Shown here piece by piece: positions 10,445-21,276 of a DNA stretch of 64,000 bases. Source of the stretch: Quillaja saponaria (lineage: Eukaryota; Streptophyta; Magnoliopsida; Fabales; Quillajaceae); NCBI GenBank assembly GCA_029379385.1, contig CM055607.1, positions 17,050,001 to 17,114,000 of the forward strand, in the 5' to 3' direction. The notes under the pieces were generated by a model. The model was given only the letters and a program-made list of their open reading frames with translations, ran no database searches and was not told the DNA's origin. The position numbers and the translations under genes were made by a program. How positions within the stretch are numbered: the first letter of the stretch is position 1; each line of letters starts with the position of its first letter.

Positions 10445-11696
10445 TGTCACACCCCCAAAATGAAGGTATGACTGGCCGGAGGAATGGGTGTCCATACCCC
10501 CGTAGCCCTAAATATTTAAGTAATATGCATCACAACTTAGAAATACATTATAGTTAAGAATACCAAGATATTATAGAGTTAAAATAGAATCCAGTATCGA
10601 CAATTAGATATAAAGGATTACTGAAAATATTGGCAGAGGTTCCCCGTACAGTGGAACATACCCATCACATATATAATCAACTTGGTTCAAAGTCAATAAT
10701 AGTAACTTATAATATTAGAATATACAGGGGAGCTCCACTTCGAACAACACATGTAATCACCATGGGGAACTCAATACATGTATATATATATACATCAATA
10801 ATAAATAACACCTAGGGTGACTGCAAGTATCATCCATTATGCTCCAAGTATGCGACATCGGAAATATACCTTGCCACTGCAGAGTCGGTAGGTAGTACTA
10901 TATAGCGATCAACCACGGTTTCCTGAAAACTAAAAAAAAAAAAACCACGAAGGAAAGGGTGAGTCACAAGGACTCAGTGAGTAAATCATGTACCTTATGG
11001 GTACCAGCATCATACAACACATATATCATAATTTACAACTCATATTTAAATTTATTGATGCACGTACGTAATTATCATGATCACAGTTCATTTAGTTCAC
11101 AATCCTAAAATAGCAAACAAATCATACAAGTTAATCAACAATCAAACAAATAGTTAAACTACCAAAAGGCTAACGAGTAACTCAGCCTCGCACAACAATA
11201 TCTCCCCCCACCGGGTATTTATGTGCCTGCACAACAAGTGATTTTCCGTACACAAATCCATCTCACCGGGCCTGAGCACTCCTATTGTTTTCAAAACAAT
11301 TATCAAAATTGGAATAACTCATATAAACTTTCAATTTCAAATAGCTTAGGTGCACCTGATCTTTAATTTCAAAGAAGAAAACCATTTTTCAGAAATCTTC
11401 ATATTGTTGGCCCTTATCAATTACATTCAATTTCCATCACATATTATTCAATCAAATCATTGAAATAACTTATTTATTTATTTATTTGCTTTATAGCATA
11501 ACAATTTCAAATACACTTATAATGGCACATAAAATCTGATAACCATAGAGTACATCATTCACTCACAGCTCAAGTATGTGGTTCGTTGTTCCGCTTATCC
11601 TGAGTCGGGGTCAGAGTATCCTTTATATGATCCGGAGCTGAATAATTTATATGTTATTTACATTAATCATTACAAGGTTAATTTCTTGACTCATTA

Positions 11697-11763
<67 letters not shown>

Positions 11764-13191
11764 TAACGTATTATTTAAAACTAATTTATCTTAAACATTT
11801 ATTGAATAATTTAGCCGTTAAAATTTAGAATAGAATTAATCGCTTCAAATTGTTTATAGTTAGTAATTCTTCAATTCCAACTTAACCTGGTATTCCATAA
11901 TTCCTAAACAAATTACAATTTCGCCTCCTTATTTAGATTTAAAGAAATTCCCACAATTCACCTAACTTATGAATCAAAACCATTAATAACAACCTGGCTA
12001 ATTTAACTAACTTAAGGGTTAATAGTGATTAAATTTTTTCACTTGTTTCTTTTGCCATATTGCATCTTAATGTCCAATATCTAACTCCTAAATCAACTCG
12101 TCTAATACTTGAATTAAGAATTGTTTAACTCCTTTAACTTTATAACAATTTTGGCAGCATATTTGCTGCCTTGACTCAAGCTACCGTTGGATAGCATGAA
12201 AAAGAGCCAAGCCACTGTTATTATATCACTCAAAAGGGGCTAGTTTGCTATTCATTTTCACGGGTTCAACATCCCAACAATTATGATTCCATAACAGCCC
12301 CCTATTTCATCTCTTCTAGCCTTCAATCCGACCCACTCACGCCCTACCCAAACTGAATTTCACCCCACGGCTAGAATTCTCGCCTATCACTAGCTTGCAA
12401 AGAGCTTTAAAGCTCACTGTGTGGCTTAATTTCATGGCCATCCTTCCAAAACAGAGCAACCAACAACAATTCAAGGAGATCACAAACCCAATACCAAAGA
12501 GGAAACCCACGGTCAAGAGGAAAAATTGTTTTACCTTGAATTTAATTTGATCAACACTAAAGTTAAGAATTCTTAGGCAAAGAGAAAACAAGAGGTATGG
12601 CTGGTTGTTTCCCCAAGTGCAAGAAGCAGGGGATTTCGGCAACCAAATGAAAGGATAGTGGGGTGCTTCTAGCTAACTTAAAACTCAGCTCCTCACCTCC
12701 TTCAATCACCACTTCCCACGGCCTACTTGAAAGAAGGAGCAAGAATTACTCAAGGATTGTATTTAGGTGGCAAAAGCAAAATTCACAGTAGCCTTCATCT
12801 TCCAAATTTCAGCAATTCCCAAGAGAAAGTTGTAGAAAGAAGGAGCAGTGGACGCTTTTTTTTTTTTTTTTCACCAAGGAAAACGCCAAGCCAAGAAAGA
12901 AAGAGATAAAAAGAAAGTTTACCAAAATAATGGAGGAAAATCATGTGCCTCAAATGTTCCTTAGATATTTATATATAAATATATATATATATACAATTTT
13001 TCATTTTATAATTATAACATATTTGTTTATTTCTCAATGAACACTTTAAACTCTACTTATTTCAATTTACCACCTAACCGCCATATCTACGTAGTGATCA
13101 TTCATATAAGTAATTTAAATTTTACAATTTTACCTAATGACATAAGTTACGTACAACATCTTATTATGCATGTCGGCTTCAAGTTATTACA
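10445..13191 (-). mobile_element. Solo LTR, minus strand, with target duplication ATATA
   Basis: Read on the minus strand it starts TGTAATAACTTGAAG at 13191 and ends GGGGGTGTGACA at 10445, 2747 bp. ATATA occurs immediately outside both ends (10440-10444 and 13192-13196). The sequences beyond the two ends are parts of the same AT-rich repeat, so the insertion site is clear. It contains a (TA)n tract of nearly 60 bp at 11700-11757, the conserved block at about 11170-11360, and a terminal TCCTCCGGCCAGTCATACC word. The 101-residue minus frame at 12337-12642 and the 61-residue frame at 10630-10815 lie inside it and match no domain I know. No interior and no PBS, so a solo LTR. Confidence 0.9.
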
Positions 13192-13670
13192 ATATATTTA
13201 ATAGTAAATTATAGTTTGTTGAAATTAAATTTTTACTATAATTATAGTTTAATTTATATGTTGTAGTATTTTTATGTTTTAATGTAATTAATTTATAAAT
13301 AATATTTGTATTATTAAATATAATTAATTTATAGTATTTTTATGTTTAATGTGTAATCATATATATTATTATTTAATGTAGAGTAATTGGTGAAATAAAA
13401 ATTTAGACTATATATTATAATTACTAGTCTTGTTAAAATAATATTTTTATGATAATTTGTATATTTATGATATAGTAGTGATTTTGGTAAGTTTAAATTA
13501 ATTAGCACTTTTATAGTAGATTTATTTATGATAAGTAGTAATTTGAAACTTAGTGATTTTGTAAGTTTAAATTAATTTATTTATGATAAATAGTAATTTT
13601 AAAATATCTATGATAGTTAGGGATTTTACGATAATTAGTATATCTATGTAAATTATTGAATTCATTAACA
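13192..13670. repeat. AT-rich repeat continuing right of the nested LTR
   Basis: Continuation of the repeat interrupted at 10445. The segment 13380-13530 matches 10085-10330, sharing AATGTAGAGTAATTGGTGAAAT, TATAATTA-TAGTCTTGT and ATGATATAGTAGTGATTTTGG. No gene is visible. It leads into the MULE transposase remnant. Confidence 0.5.
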
Positions 13671-13679
13671 ATGTATGGG

Positions 13680-16130
13680 CAAAAGCTTATTATTTTTTAG
13701 GATTTTGAAGGTGAAAGTTTGATAATGGAAGATATTTGAATTATGTGTTACATTGACGGTGAAATTCGTAATGGTCTGAATGGACTTGAATATGATTTCT
13801 GTCCCGTTAAGTGCATTCATGTACCCATGCATATTAAGTATGCACAGTTCCATGCTCATCTATGCAAAAAATTAAAAGTTTATAGAAGAAGAGAGTATCT
13901 GAGTATCAGTTTGTCGGTATCCAATTGCTATGAACAATTCAACCCATTACAGTCAAGTTGCAATAGAAGATGATGATAACTTGTACACATGTTACAGCAT
14001 GCCAGTGCGCAAGACACTGGATTCACCTTAGAGATTTATTTACAGTGGCACACAGTTCAGGATGTGTCACAGCCTCGTGTTCTTAGTCATGACACACCCG
14101 AGCCTGTTCCTGAAAACATAGTCTTAGAAACCCAGTCAATGATGATTGACAGTTGGGTGCCTTAGCCGTGGCAATATGATCGGCGTGATTTGCCAAGTTC
14201 TCATGTTGTAGGAGAACCATTGTCATTTCTTAGGCCTCACTTACCATAAATGACTCAAAAGCGCCTGGTACAAATGATGATGTTAGCGATGAGGAGGATA
14301 TCCTTGATTTGAATATTAATCCTCATTTTAACATTGAAGTGGATGATGATGATATTGTTGAGACACCTAAAGAAGATTTATACAACTAACATGTCCTGAA
14401 TCCCTTCTACACGGATGTGAACATTACGGGGGCATGTGCAGTAAACCCTGTTATTGTTCCAAATGCCTAATAGGAGTTGTACAACGAATTTTTCAATGGT
14501 ATGCTGAAAAATACCATTAAATACTTGCACATTATGAACCATGTGGCTTTCATAGTCGTTGAGTCCGAAGTAGGACACATAGGATATCAAGTGCAAGATC
14601 CACGACCAGGGCTGCAAGTGGAGGTTGCGAGGACATTTAGTAAAAGAGTTGACAAGTTTCAGATTACTAGGTTAGATGTGGCTTACAATTGTGTTTATAG
14701 CGGAATGACACTGGATCATTACAATTTGGACAAGGGGATCATTGCTGAGTATATAAAAAATACAATTAATGAAAACTCTACCATGCCAGGAGCTATATTG
14801 CTTACAATGATAAAAGATCACTTCCATTATACTCCTAGTATAGGTAAAATATTCAAAACAAAGAAGAAAGTAATTAATCTTGTGTTTGGTTCATGGGAGG
14901 AATCTTACAATGACCTTTCTAGTAGATATTTAAATGCATTATGTGTCACCAATCCCGGCACACGCATTGTAGACTAGTTATTCAGATTAACAGTACGTTC
15001 CTTTATGGAAAGTACACGGGAAAATTGTTGGTTGTAACTGCGGTTGATGGGGACAATAGTTTACTTCTGCTTGCATTTGAAGTTGTTGAGGAAAAGAACA
15101 CAAATAACTGGGAATGGTTTCTAAGTTTGCTTCGTATGTATGTAACGCAACGGGTAGGTATTTGCTTAATATCTTATCGTCACGGCAGGATAATTACTGC
15201 TGTTTCAGATCCTCGGAATGGCTAGACTGAACCTTATGGGTATCACCATTACTGCATTAGGCACATTGCAAGCAATTTTCAAAAGACCTTCAAGAATATG
15301 AAGGAAAAAAAACCTTTTTATCCACATTACTAGTCAAGTTCAGAAGCACAAGTTCAATAAATATTTCGCTAAGTTTGTCCACATGGACTTTGCATATACC
15401 ATATATTGGTAGAATTCTGGTCGAGCAGTGGGCATTGGCACATGACAAAGGTCATTGCTTTGACTTCATGACCACGAACTTGAGGGAGTGCATAAACAAT
15501 GTCTTGAAAGGAGAGCGGTAAGTCCCGATCACTGCATTGGTGCGGTTGACATTTAACCAATATGTTAAGTATTTTGTGGAACATTAGGCGGAGATTAATG
15601 CTTAGCTGAATGCTGGCAATCAATACACAACCGAAATGATAAAGAAAATCCAAAACTGGGCAGACAGAGCAAATGGACACGAGCTAGGACAGTTTCTTAC
15701 CAGTCTAGGGATACTTGAAATAAAGATGCAATTTCGTGGGTGGCAATCCCGAAAGGACGGCAACCAACACACTGTGGCTTTAAATGAAAGAACGTGCACT
15801 GCACAAAGCCTAACAGTAATGATCTCGTGCTCGCATGTTATGGTAGCTTGTGCAAGCATGCACCTGTTCTACAAGGACTTTATTGGGGAATGTTATAACC
15901 TGAGAAATCAGGAGCTTGTATACACTCCACATTTCAACCCAGTGATGCATGATGACTATTGGCCAGAATACCAGTTCCCCTACATGCTTCCCAACATGTC
16001 CCAATTGCGAAAGAAGGGTAAGCCGAAAACAAAGCGTATTCTTAATGAGATGGACATTATAGAGGCCATGAGGCCATCAAGGTGTGGTTTATGCTAGCAG
16101 GAAGGACACAATAGAAAAAAATTTCTTAAC
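13680..16130 (+). pseudogene. MULE (MuDR-type) transposase, decayed
   Basis: A broken copy of a plant Mutator-like transposase, the enzyme that moves MULE elements by a DDE mechanism. In order: an N-terminal region starting GEIRNGLNGLEYD (13756-13960); an acidic stretch (14280-14380); a mudrA-type DNA-binding segment with RLDVAYNCVYSGMTLDH (14670-14725); GSWEESYNDL (14890-14920); the transposase core with STFLYGKY (about 14990-15013), FLSLLRMYVTQR and HIASNF (15262-15280); a SWIM finger whose CSHVMVACA stands at 15829-15855; and a tail with DDYWPEYQ, PKTKRILNEMD and RCGLC...QEGHN (15950-16110). The frame breaks repeatedly, with stops at 14468, 14976 and 15223 and shifts near 15300-15420. Both visible catalytic aspartates are lost: I-N-S-T-F where families have I-D-G-T-F, and L-I-S-Y-R-H where they have D-R-H. 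It cannot be active. A plant-mobile-domain gene follows on the same strand. Confidence 0.85.
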
Positions 16131-16541
16131 AATGCATAATGTTAAACCACAACTTCTCCCATTGCAATCTTTACCTTACTGTAAAGGGAAGAGTCTTCCC
16201 TATTTATGTTTTTATTTTGTGATTATTTAATTTAGTTTTGCTTGTAAACTCAAAGTTTGTTTACAGTTTTTTTTTATTATGCGGGGTTTAAGCATTATGT
16301 CCCCCCATCTCATATGAAATTTTCTCAAATTAATAAACAGGTAAAGGTCAACCAAACCCCCTACCACTTCAAGGTAGAGTTTATCAATTATTCAAAATTA
16401 CCTAAGTATTTCCCCAATTACATTAATCAAAACTTTATTTGACTTGCAGTTTACATATTGTGATTGTTTGTGTGCGATACCATTCATTGTCTTGTATGCA
16501 TATTAACATTGTAGTTGATTTGTCTTTTGTTATGTAGATTC
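16131..16541 (+). repeat. Spacer between the MULE transposase and the PMD gene
   Basis: Non-coding spacer of about 400 bp. Its part 16185-16372 resembles the sequence after the downstream gene (18658-18768). Both contain GAGTCTTCC(C/T)-TTTATGTTTT, TTGCTTGTAAAC, and then AAACCCCCTACCACTTCAA (16354-16372 and 18750-18768). The two dead genes therefore share a 3' flanking segment. The last bases before the next gene, TTTTGTTATGTAGATTC, look like a splice acceptor placed just before the ATG at 16542. Confidence 0.5.
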
Positions 16542-18567
16542 ATGGATCCCTTAGCCCCAGTAAACCATTCAGTCCTTCGCCACCATGATAGGTATCGATC
16601 CATTAGAGTTTTTTGCACATCATGAGGTATGTAAATAACAAATAGACTACCTTCAATTTGTCAATTTCATGTTGTTATACTTAATGTTTTTACTAACATA
16701 TTATATTATTTCAAAGCGAGGCCTATACATTGAAATGTGGTTGGAGGGAAGAGATGTTCAGCTGAGAGGTTCTTAGTGATATTAATTATATTAATTCTCA
16801 TGTATTGGATTATATGACTTGGGCAGGTTTTGGTGGTGTGATAAGGGTGAAATTTATTTCGCTTGATTGACACCTTGTAATAGCTTTGGTAGAGCAATGG
16901 AGGCCTGATACTCACACATTTCATCTGCCTTACGGAGAGGCCACCATCACATTACAGGATGTTAGTATCCTCTTGGGTCTACTCGTGGATTCTAAGCTAG
17001 TCTCTGGTATAGTTAGTGTCGATGTCGAAGGTGAGTGTGAGTGTGAGCGACTATTAGGAGTTGTTCCCCCCGCTACAACCATTAAGGGTAATACATTGAA
17101 CATGAGGTGATTAGGAATGAAATTTCAAAATTTTCCCAGTCAATGGTGAAGACATTATAACGCAGAGATATGCACATGCATACATATATTACAGTTGATG
17201 GGCAGATTATTATTCACCATTAAGACGAGTACCCATATGCATATTTGTTTCTTATCTCTGATAAAAAACCTGGATGCCACGAGACAGTACAATTAGGACA
17301 ATACAACTAGGGCAGTGCATTATTGGGGTGGTCGTATAGGGAGATATGTCACGCCACTCACCCAAATGCTTCTGAAATTGTTGGACTGTAATACTTCTAC
17401 AATTATGGGGGTGTGAAAGACTACCATTTCTCACATCTAGGAGAAAGGTAGAAACTCAGTGGGATAATCTTTATCCTTTAGGTACAAGGTACGGAAATTT
17501 ATTAGTTTTATGTCTTTACTTATATTGTAAGAGCATTGATGACTTGTAATTGATTTTATTAAGTACTTGCAAGTAGAAAGTGAAGTTCCAGGTAACTGGT
17601 GTTAGTTAAAATTTAGTTAAATGGTATAGGGAGATGCTAGAAAGCATGTTAGCAGAGTGGGTAACTTATATCATTACCTTACATTGCTGATGATGTGAAG
17701 GACCTGAAACCATATTATTGTTACCGAGACCAACATATTTGGGGTGCTAATATACCGTTAATATATTTTTATATTGTTAAATATCAGAAGGTGGACAGGG
17801 TCATGCATCAGTTTGGCTACTCATAGCTAATACCTAAAGACCCTGCCAACATAGAGGCTGATAATAAATTACATAAAGTTGAACTTCGGGGACAAGGGGC
17901 GATAGACTACCATATGGTACATGCTAACCACATAGCCCTTTGGGGCATGAGATACCAGATAGTCCAAATAGAGGAGGTTGCATATGAGGTTATACATGGT
18001 CATGCGTTTCATACGCAAGAGTACAGAGAGTGGTATAGACATATTAGTAGGAGAAATCTAACACCACTTGGTCTTATCCATGTAGCTCAAGCTCCAGCTC
18101 CTCCTACTCCTTTCTGTTTTGCTCATTTAACATCATTATTTACGTCACCACAACGTCGTAGGAGCATTAGAATCGAGGTCCCTGGATCGTCAGTTTCGTA
18201 TGGATGTGCTGATGTCGATGGTGGACCATCAAATATGTATATTCCGTCACAATCACTATATGTGGCCAGCACTTCAGATGTGTATCAGCAGCTTATGCCA
18301 GACTTGTATACCAATTACCATAGTTTTTTATGCAGGACTCTCCCATACCGTAGCTGCCATACTGAAAGTATGTCAGTACACCAGAATCATATGACCCGGG
18401 TATGGGTTCGGGTACGTAAGCGACCGAAGGACTTGGTGGTGCTGATGACATACCTCAGTCTGAAGATCCTAGTGACAAAGCAGATATACCACCTAGGAGA
18501 AACCTGGCAATGGAGAGAAGACTGCACCCTTATGGTACAGGGGGTCATTTTTTGTAGACCTGGATAG
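16542..18567 (+). pseudogene. Plant mobile domain (PMD, MAIN-like) protein, decayed
   Basis: A degraded gene resembling the plant mobile domain family, annotated as aminotransferase-like or protein phosphatase 7 long-form homologue. It probably begins MDPLAPVNHSVL at 16542. The strongest block is at 16886-17110: [20 protein letters not shown], then a [11 protein letters not shown] segment and a LLGVVPP segment, all typical of PMD proteins. Later blocks are an S-A-x-L-G-W-x-Y-R-E-like segment (17310-17350), HQFGYS (17808-17825), and HANHIALWGMRYQIV with a REWYRHISRRNLTP segment (17917-18070). A serine-rich tail runs to 18567. Stops and shifts interrupt it throughout (for example 17108, 17220 and 17826). 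PMD genes are known both as host genes (MAIN, MAIL1) and as passengers of MULE and gypsy elements. The location 400 bp behind a MULE transposase on the same strand favours a passenger. Confidence 0.72.
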
Positions 18568-18736
18568 CCCGAAGTCCCTTAAGTTTTAATTTTGTGTTCC
18601 TAGTAAAGGAAAAAGTCTTTCTTATTTTTGTTTTAATGTAGTGTTTCATTATTTTAGTGTTGCTTGTAATGAGAAGAGTCTTCCTGTTTATGTTTTAATT
18701 TAGTTTGCTTGTAAACAATTTCTATATTAATAAATA

Positions 18737-18760
18737 GGTAGGGGTCTCCAAACCCCCTAC
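18737..18760 (+). terminator. Hairpin in the 3' flank of the PMD gene
   Basis: GGTAGGGG (18737-18744) is followed after a short loop by CCCCTACC (18754-18761), giving a perfect 8-bp stem. The related flank at 16339-16366 has GGTAAAGG opposite CCCCTACC, so the stem is only partial there. I call it a hairpin near the mRNA end of the MULE genes. A role in 3' end formation is a guess. Confidence 0.3.
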
Positions 18761-18769
18761 CACTTCAAA

Positions 18770-19660
18770 ATTTTAAAAATTATCATACATTTTAAAAATA
18801 AAAAAATATCATACACTATAAATTTAAAAAATATCATAAACTATAAATTTAAAAATTACATTTTCAAATTAAAAAATATCATACACTTTAAATTTAAAAA
18901 TTATTATACACTATAAATTTAAAAATTATTATACATTTTAAATTTAAAAAATGTCATATAATTTAAATTTTAAAAAAAATATCATACACTATAAATTAAA
19001 AATTATTATATACTTTAAATTTAAAAATACTATACACTTTAAATTTTTAAAAAATATCATACACTATAAATTTAAAATTTATCATAAACTTTAAATTAAA
19101 AAAATATATATCATACACTATAAATTTAAAAAATATCATACACTTTAAATTAAAAAATATCATATGTTATAAATTTAAAAAATATCATACACTTTAAATT
19201 TAAAAAATATCATATACTTTAAAATTTAAAAATATCATACACTATAAATTTAAAACATATCATACTCTTTAAATTGAAAAAATATCATAAACTATAAATT
19301 TTTAAAATATCATACACTTTAAAATTTTAAAAATATCATACACTTTAAATTTTAAAATTATCGTACACTATAATTTTAAAATTATCATACACTTTAAATT
19401 TATGATATATTATACACAATAAATTTAAAAATTATCATATATTTTATAAATTAAAAATATCATACACTATAAATTTCAAAAATATCATATACTTTAAATT
19501 TTAAAAATATCATTCACTACAAATTTAAAAATTATCATACATTTTAAATTTAAAAAATATCATATACTATAAATTTAAAAAATATCGTACACTATAAATT
19601 TTAAAAATATCATTTACTATAAATTTAAAAATTATCATATATTTAAAAATTTATCAATAT
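18770..19660. repeat. AT-rich minisatellite, unit about 24-26 bp
   Basis: About 35 tandem copies of a short unit close to AAAATATCATACACTATAAA, with TTT or TTTAAA between units. Copies vary at CACT(A/T)TAAA and AT(A/T)ATCATA and by one or two inserted A residues. The array begins right after the hairpin and ends at TATCAATATCATACATATT near 19663. There are no constant-length spacers or unique spacers, so it is not CRISPR-like. It lies where the 3' subterminal region of the MULE would be. Confidence 0.85.
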
Positions 19661-21270
19661 CATACATATTTTGAAGGCTTGCATGCAATGCAAACTTTAA
19701 ATAAAATGGACAGGGTAGAGGGAAAACCTTTGAATAAAATGGACAGGGTAGGGGCAATCACGTGTGGGGCCTGACTAGATGGAGAAACCAGATTTCTCAG
19801 AAGTTAGACATAGTGGACGAAAGAGAGAGGGAAGCGCTGTGCAGGAGGGGGAAGCGCTGTGTAAGTGGGACAAACTGGATTTTAAAACTCTGGTTTCTAA
19901 CTTTTACCGCATTTTGAATATTAATTTTTAGATCTACTATTTTAGGTAAAAACACTGGAAGTTGGACCCATTACTCCACGAACTATTTCCAACATAATAT
20001 GTGCGCTTATCTTCTCAATCACAACCAAAATATATCCTTTATATCCATTTGAACAAAATTATACTTGCAATCACCGCTCCCAGGTTTTAACAGTTACAGA
20101 ATATGTCAATGAGTTGGCATACATCTTATCTTCGACAAAAATCCCATTAGCATTTTGCATCTTCATTAACTCATTTGAAGGAAAATAAAAAAATCACTAA
20201 GAGAATGGATCAGGCACTTCAAAATGGAATTCATGCAAGTTGCCATTTTCTGACAACTAATTATCAGAGCCCAAAAAACTTAAAGTAATTGGATGGTGAT
20301 GCCAAATAGCAAGTAATTAACAGATGTACGGATGAAATTATCTTATATCAACCACCGTCCACCAATAATATTAAATAAAAGCAAAAAATCTGTCAAAATT
20401 AATACCAATAAATCTGCAGTAAAATTTAAGAGAGAGAGAGAATGAGAGTGAGATCAGCAACAATTCTATGGAATGTCTTGTGTACTCCAACTATCTCCGA
20501 CAAAAATTTGATGTATCTAAAATAGGCAGATTGCACTCCCTGTCGTACTCTTCAGGTGTAAGCAGCTCACCTACATGAGCAACCAAAAGAATTAAATCCA
20601 AAAAAAAAAAAAAAAAACAACCAAAAGAAAAGGGAAGAACTAGAAAATATTACAGTGACAAATTGCAAACATTAAATGAAAATAAAAGTGTTTGCACAAG
20701 CAGGAAAATAAAAAGGAACCAGTGATATACATTGAAAATTTTCTCAGTGCCAAAATAAAGCCATAAAATGCATTATGTTTGGGGAAATATATAGGCATAC
20801 AGACATACAATAAAGCCTTTGCCAGAAAGGAAAAAAAATTATTTCACAAAACAATTTCTCAAAGTTCCAACAACTTTCTCTTACTGTAACATATATACAA
20901 TTGGTTTTTGCAATAAATATGGACTTTTTTTGGTTTGCTACAAAGAGATTGAATTTTCAAAAAAATGAAATCATAGAACCTAGAAACTCGGTTTTCATCT
21001 TTTGTGAGTAACTCCTACAAATTACAAATGAGTTTCACATGAATCTAACTTGGTATAAAGTTTGTCTCCAAAGTTAAACACTAAATTACTTTATTAGGTA
21101 TCAAACATGGCATGATCGAACCAATCACACTATTCTCTTCTTATATAAGTAATGATTTTATTAGAAGAAACTGAGGGCAATATATTTATACAAGAGATGG
21201 GTACAAACACACCCTACCAAGAGGCATTGCTTAAATGGAAAGGAAGGAAGGTAACTTTTTATCATTTGCA
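19661..21270. other. Unassigned sequence with two exon-like stretches on the minus strand
   Basis: No confident gene. At 19697-19755 a 20-bp word ending ATGGACAGGGTAG is repeated twice, and GGAAGCGCTGTG occurs twice at 19829-19862. On the minus strand, 20082-20184 stays open and reads as LMKMQNANGIFVEDK then MYANSLTYSVTVKTWER before a stop. A second stretch, 20497-20577, reads GELLTPEEYDRE, then CNLPILDTSNFCRR and stop, and follows an acceptor-like TTGCTCATGTAG. I recognise neither. A poly-A run (20601-20619) and a GA-rich run (20429-20455) are also present. The stretches could be 3' exons of a gene related to the RPL10a locus or unrelated relics. Confidence 0.25.
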
Positions 21271-21276
21271 AAGATT

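Noticed and set aside
12337..12642. 101-residue open frame on the minus strand
   Set aside because: Inside the U3 of the solo LTR at 10445 and not preserved in sister LTRs.
18770..19660. Regular repeats that might suggest a CRISPR array
   Set aside because: Units abut with no unique spacers, vary in length, and lie in plant transposon DNA; it is a minisatellite.
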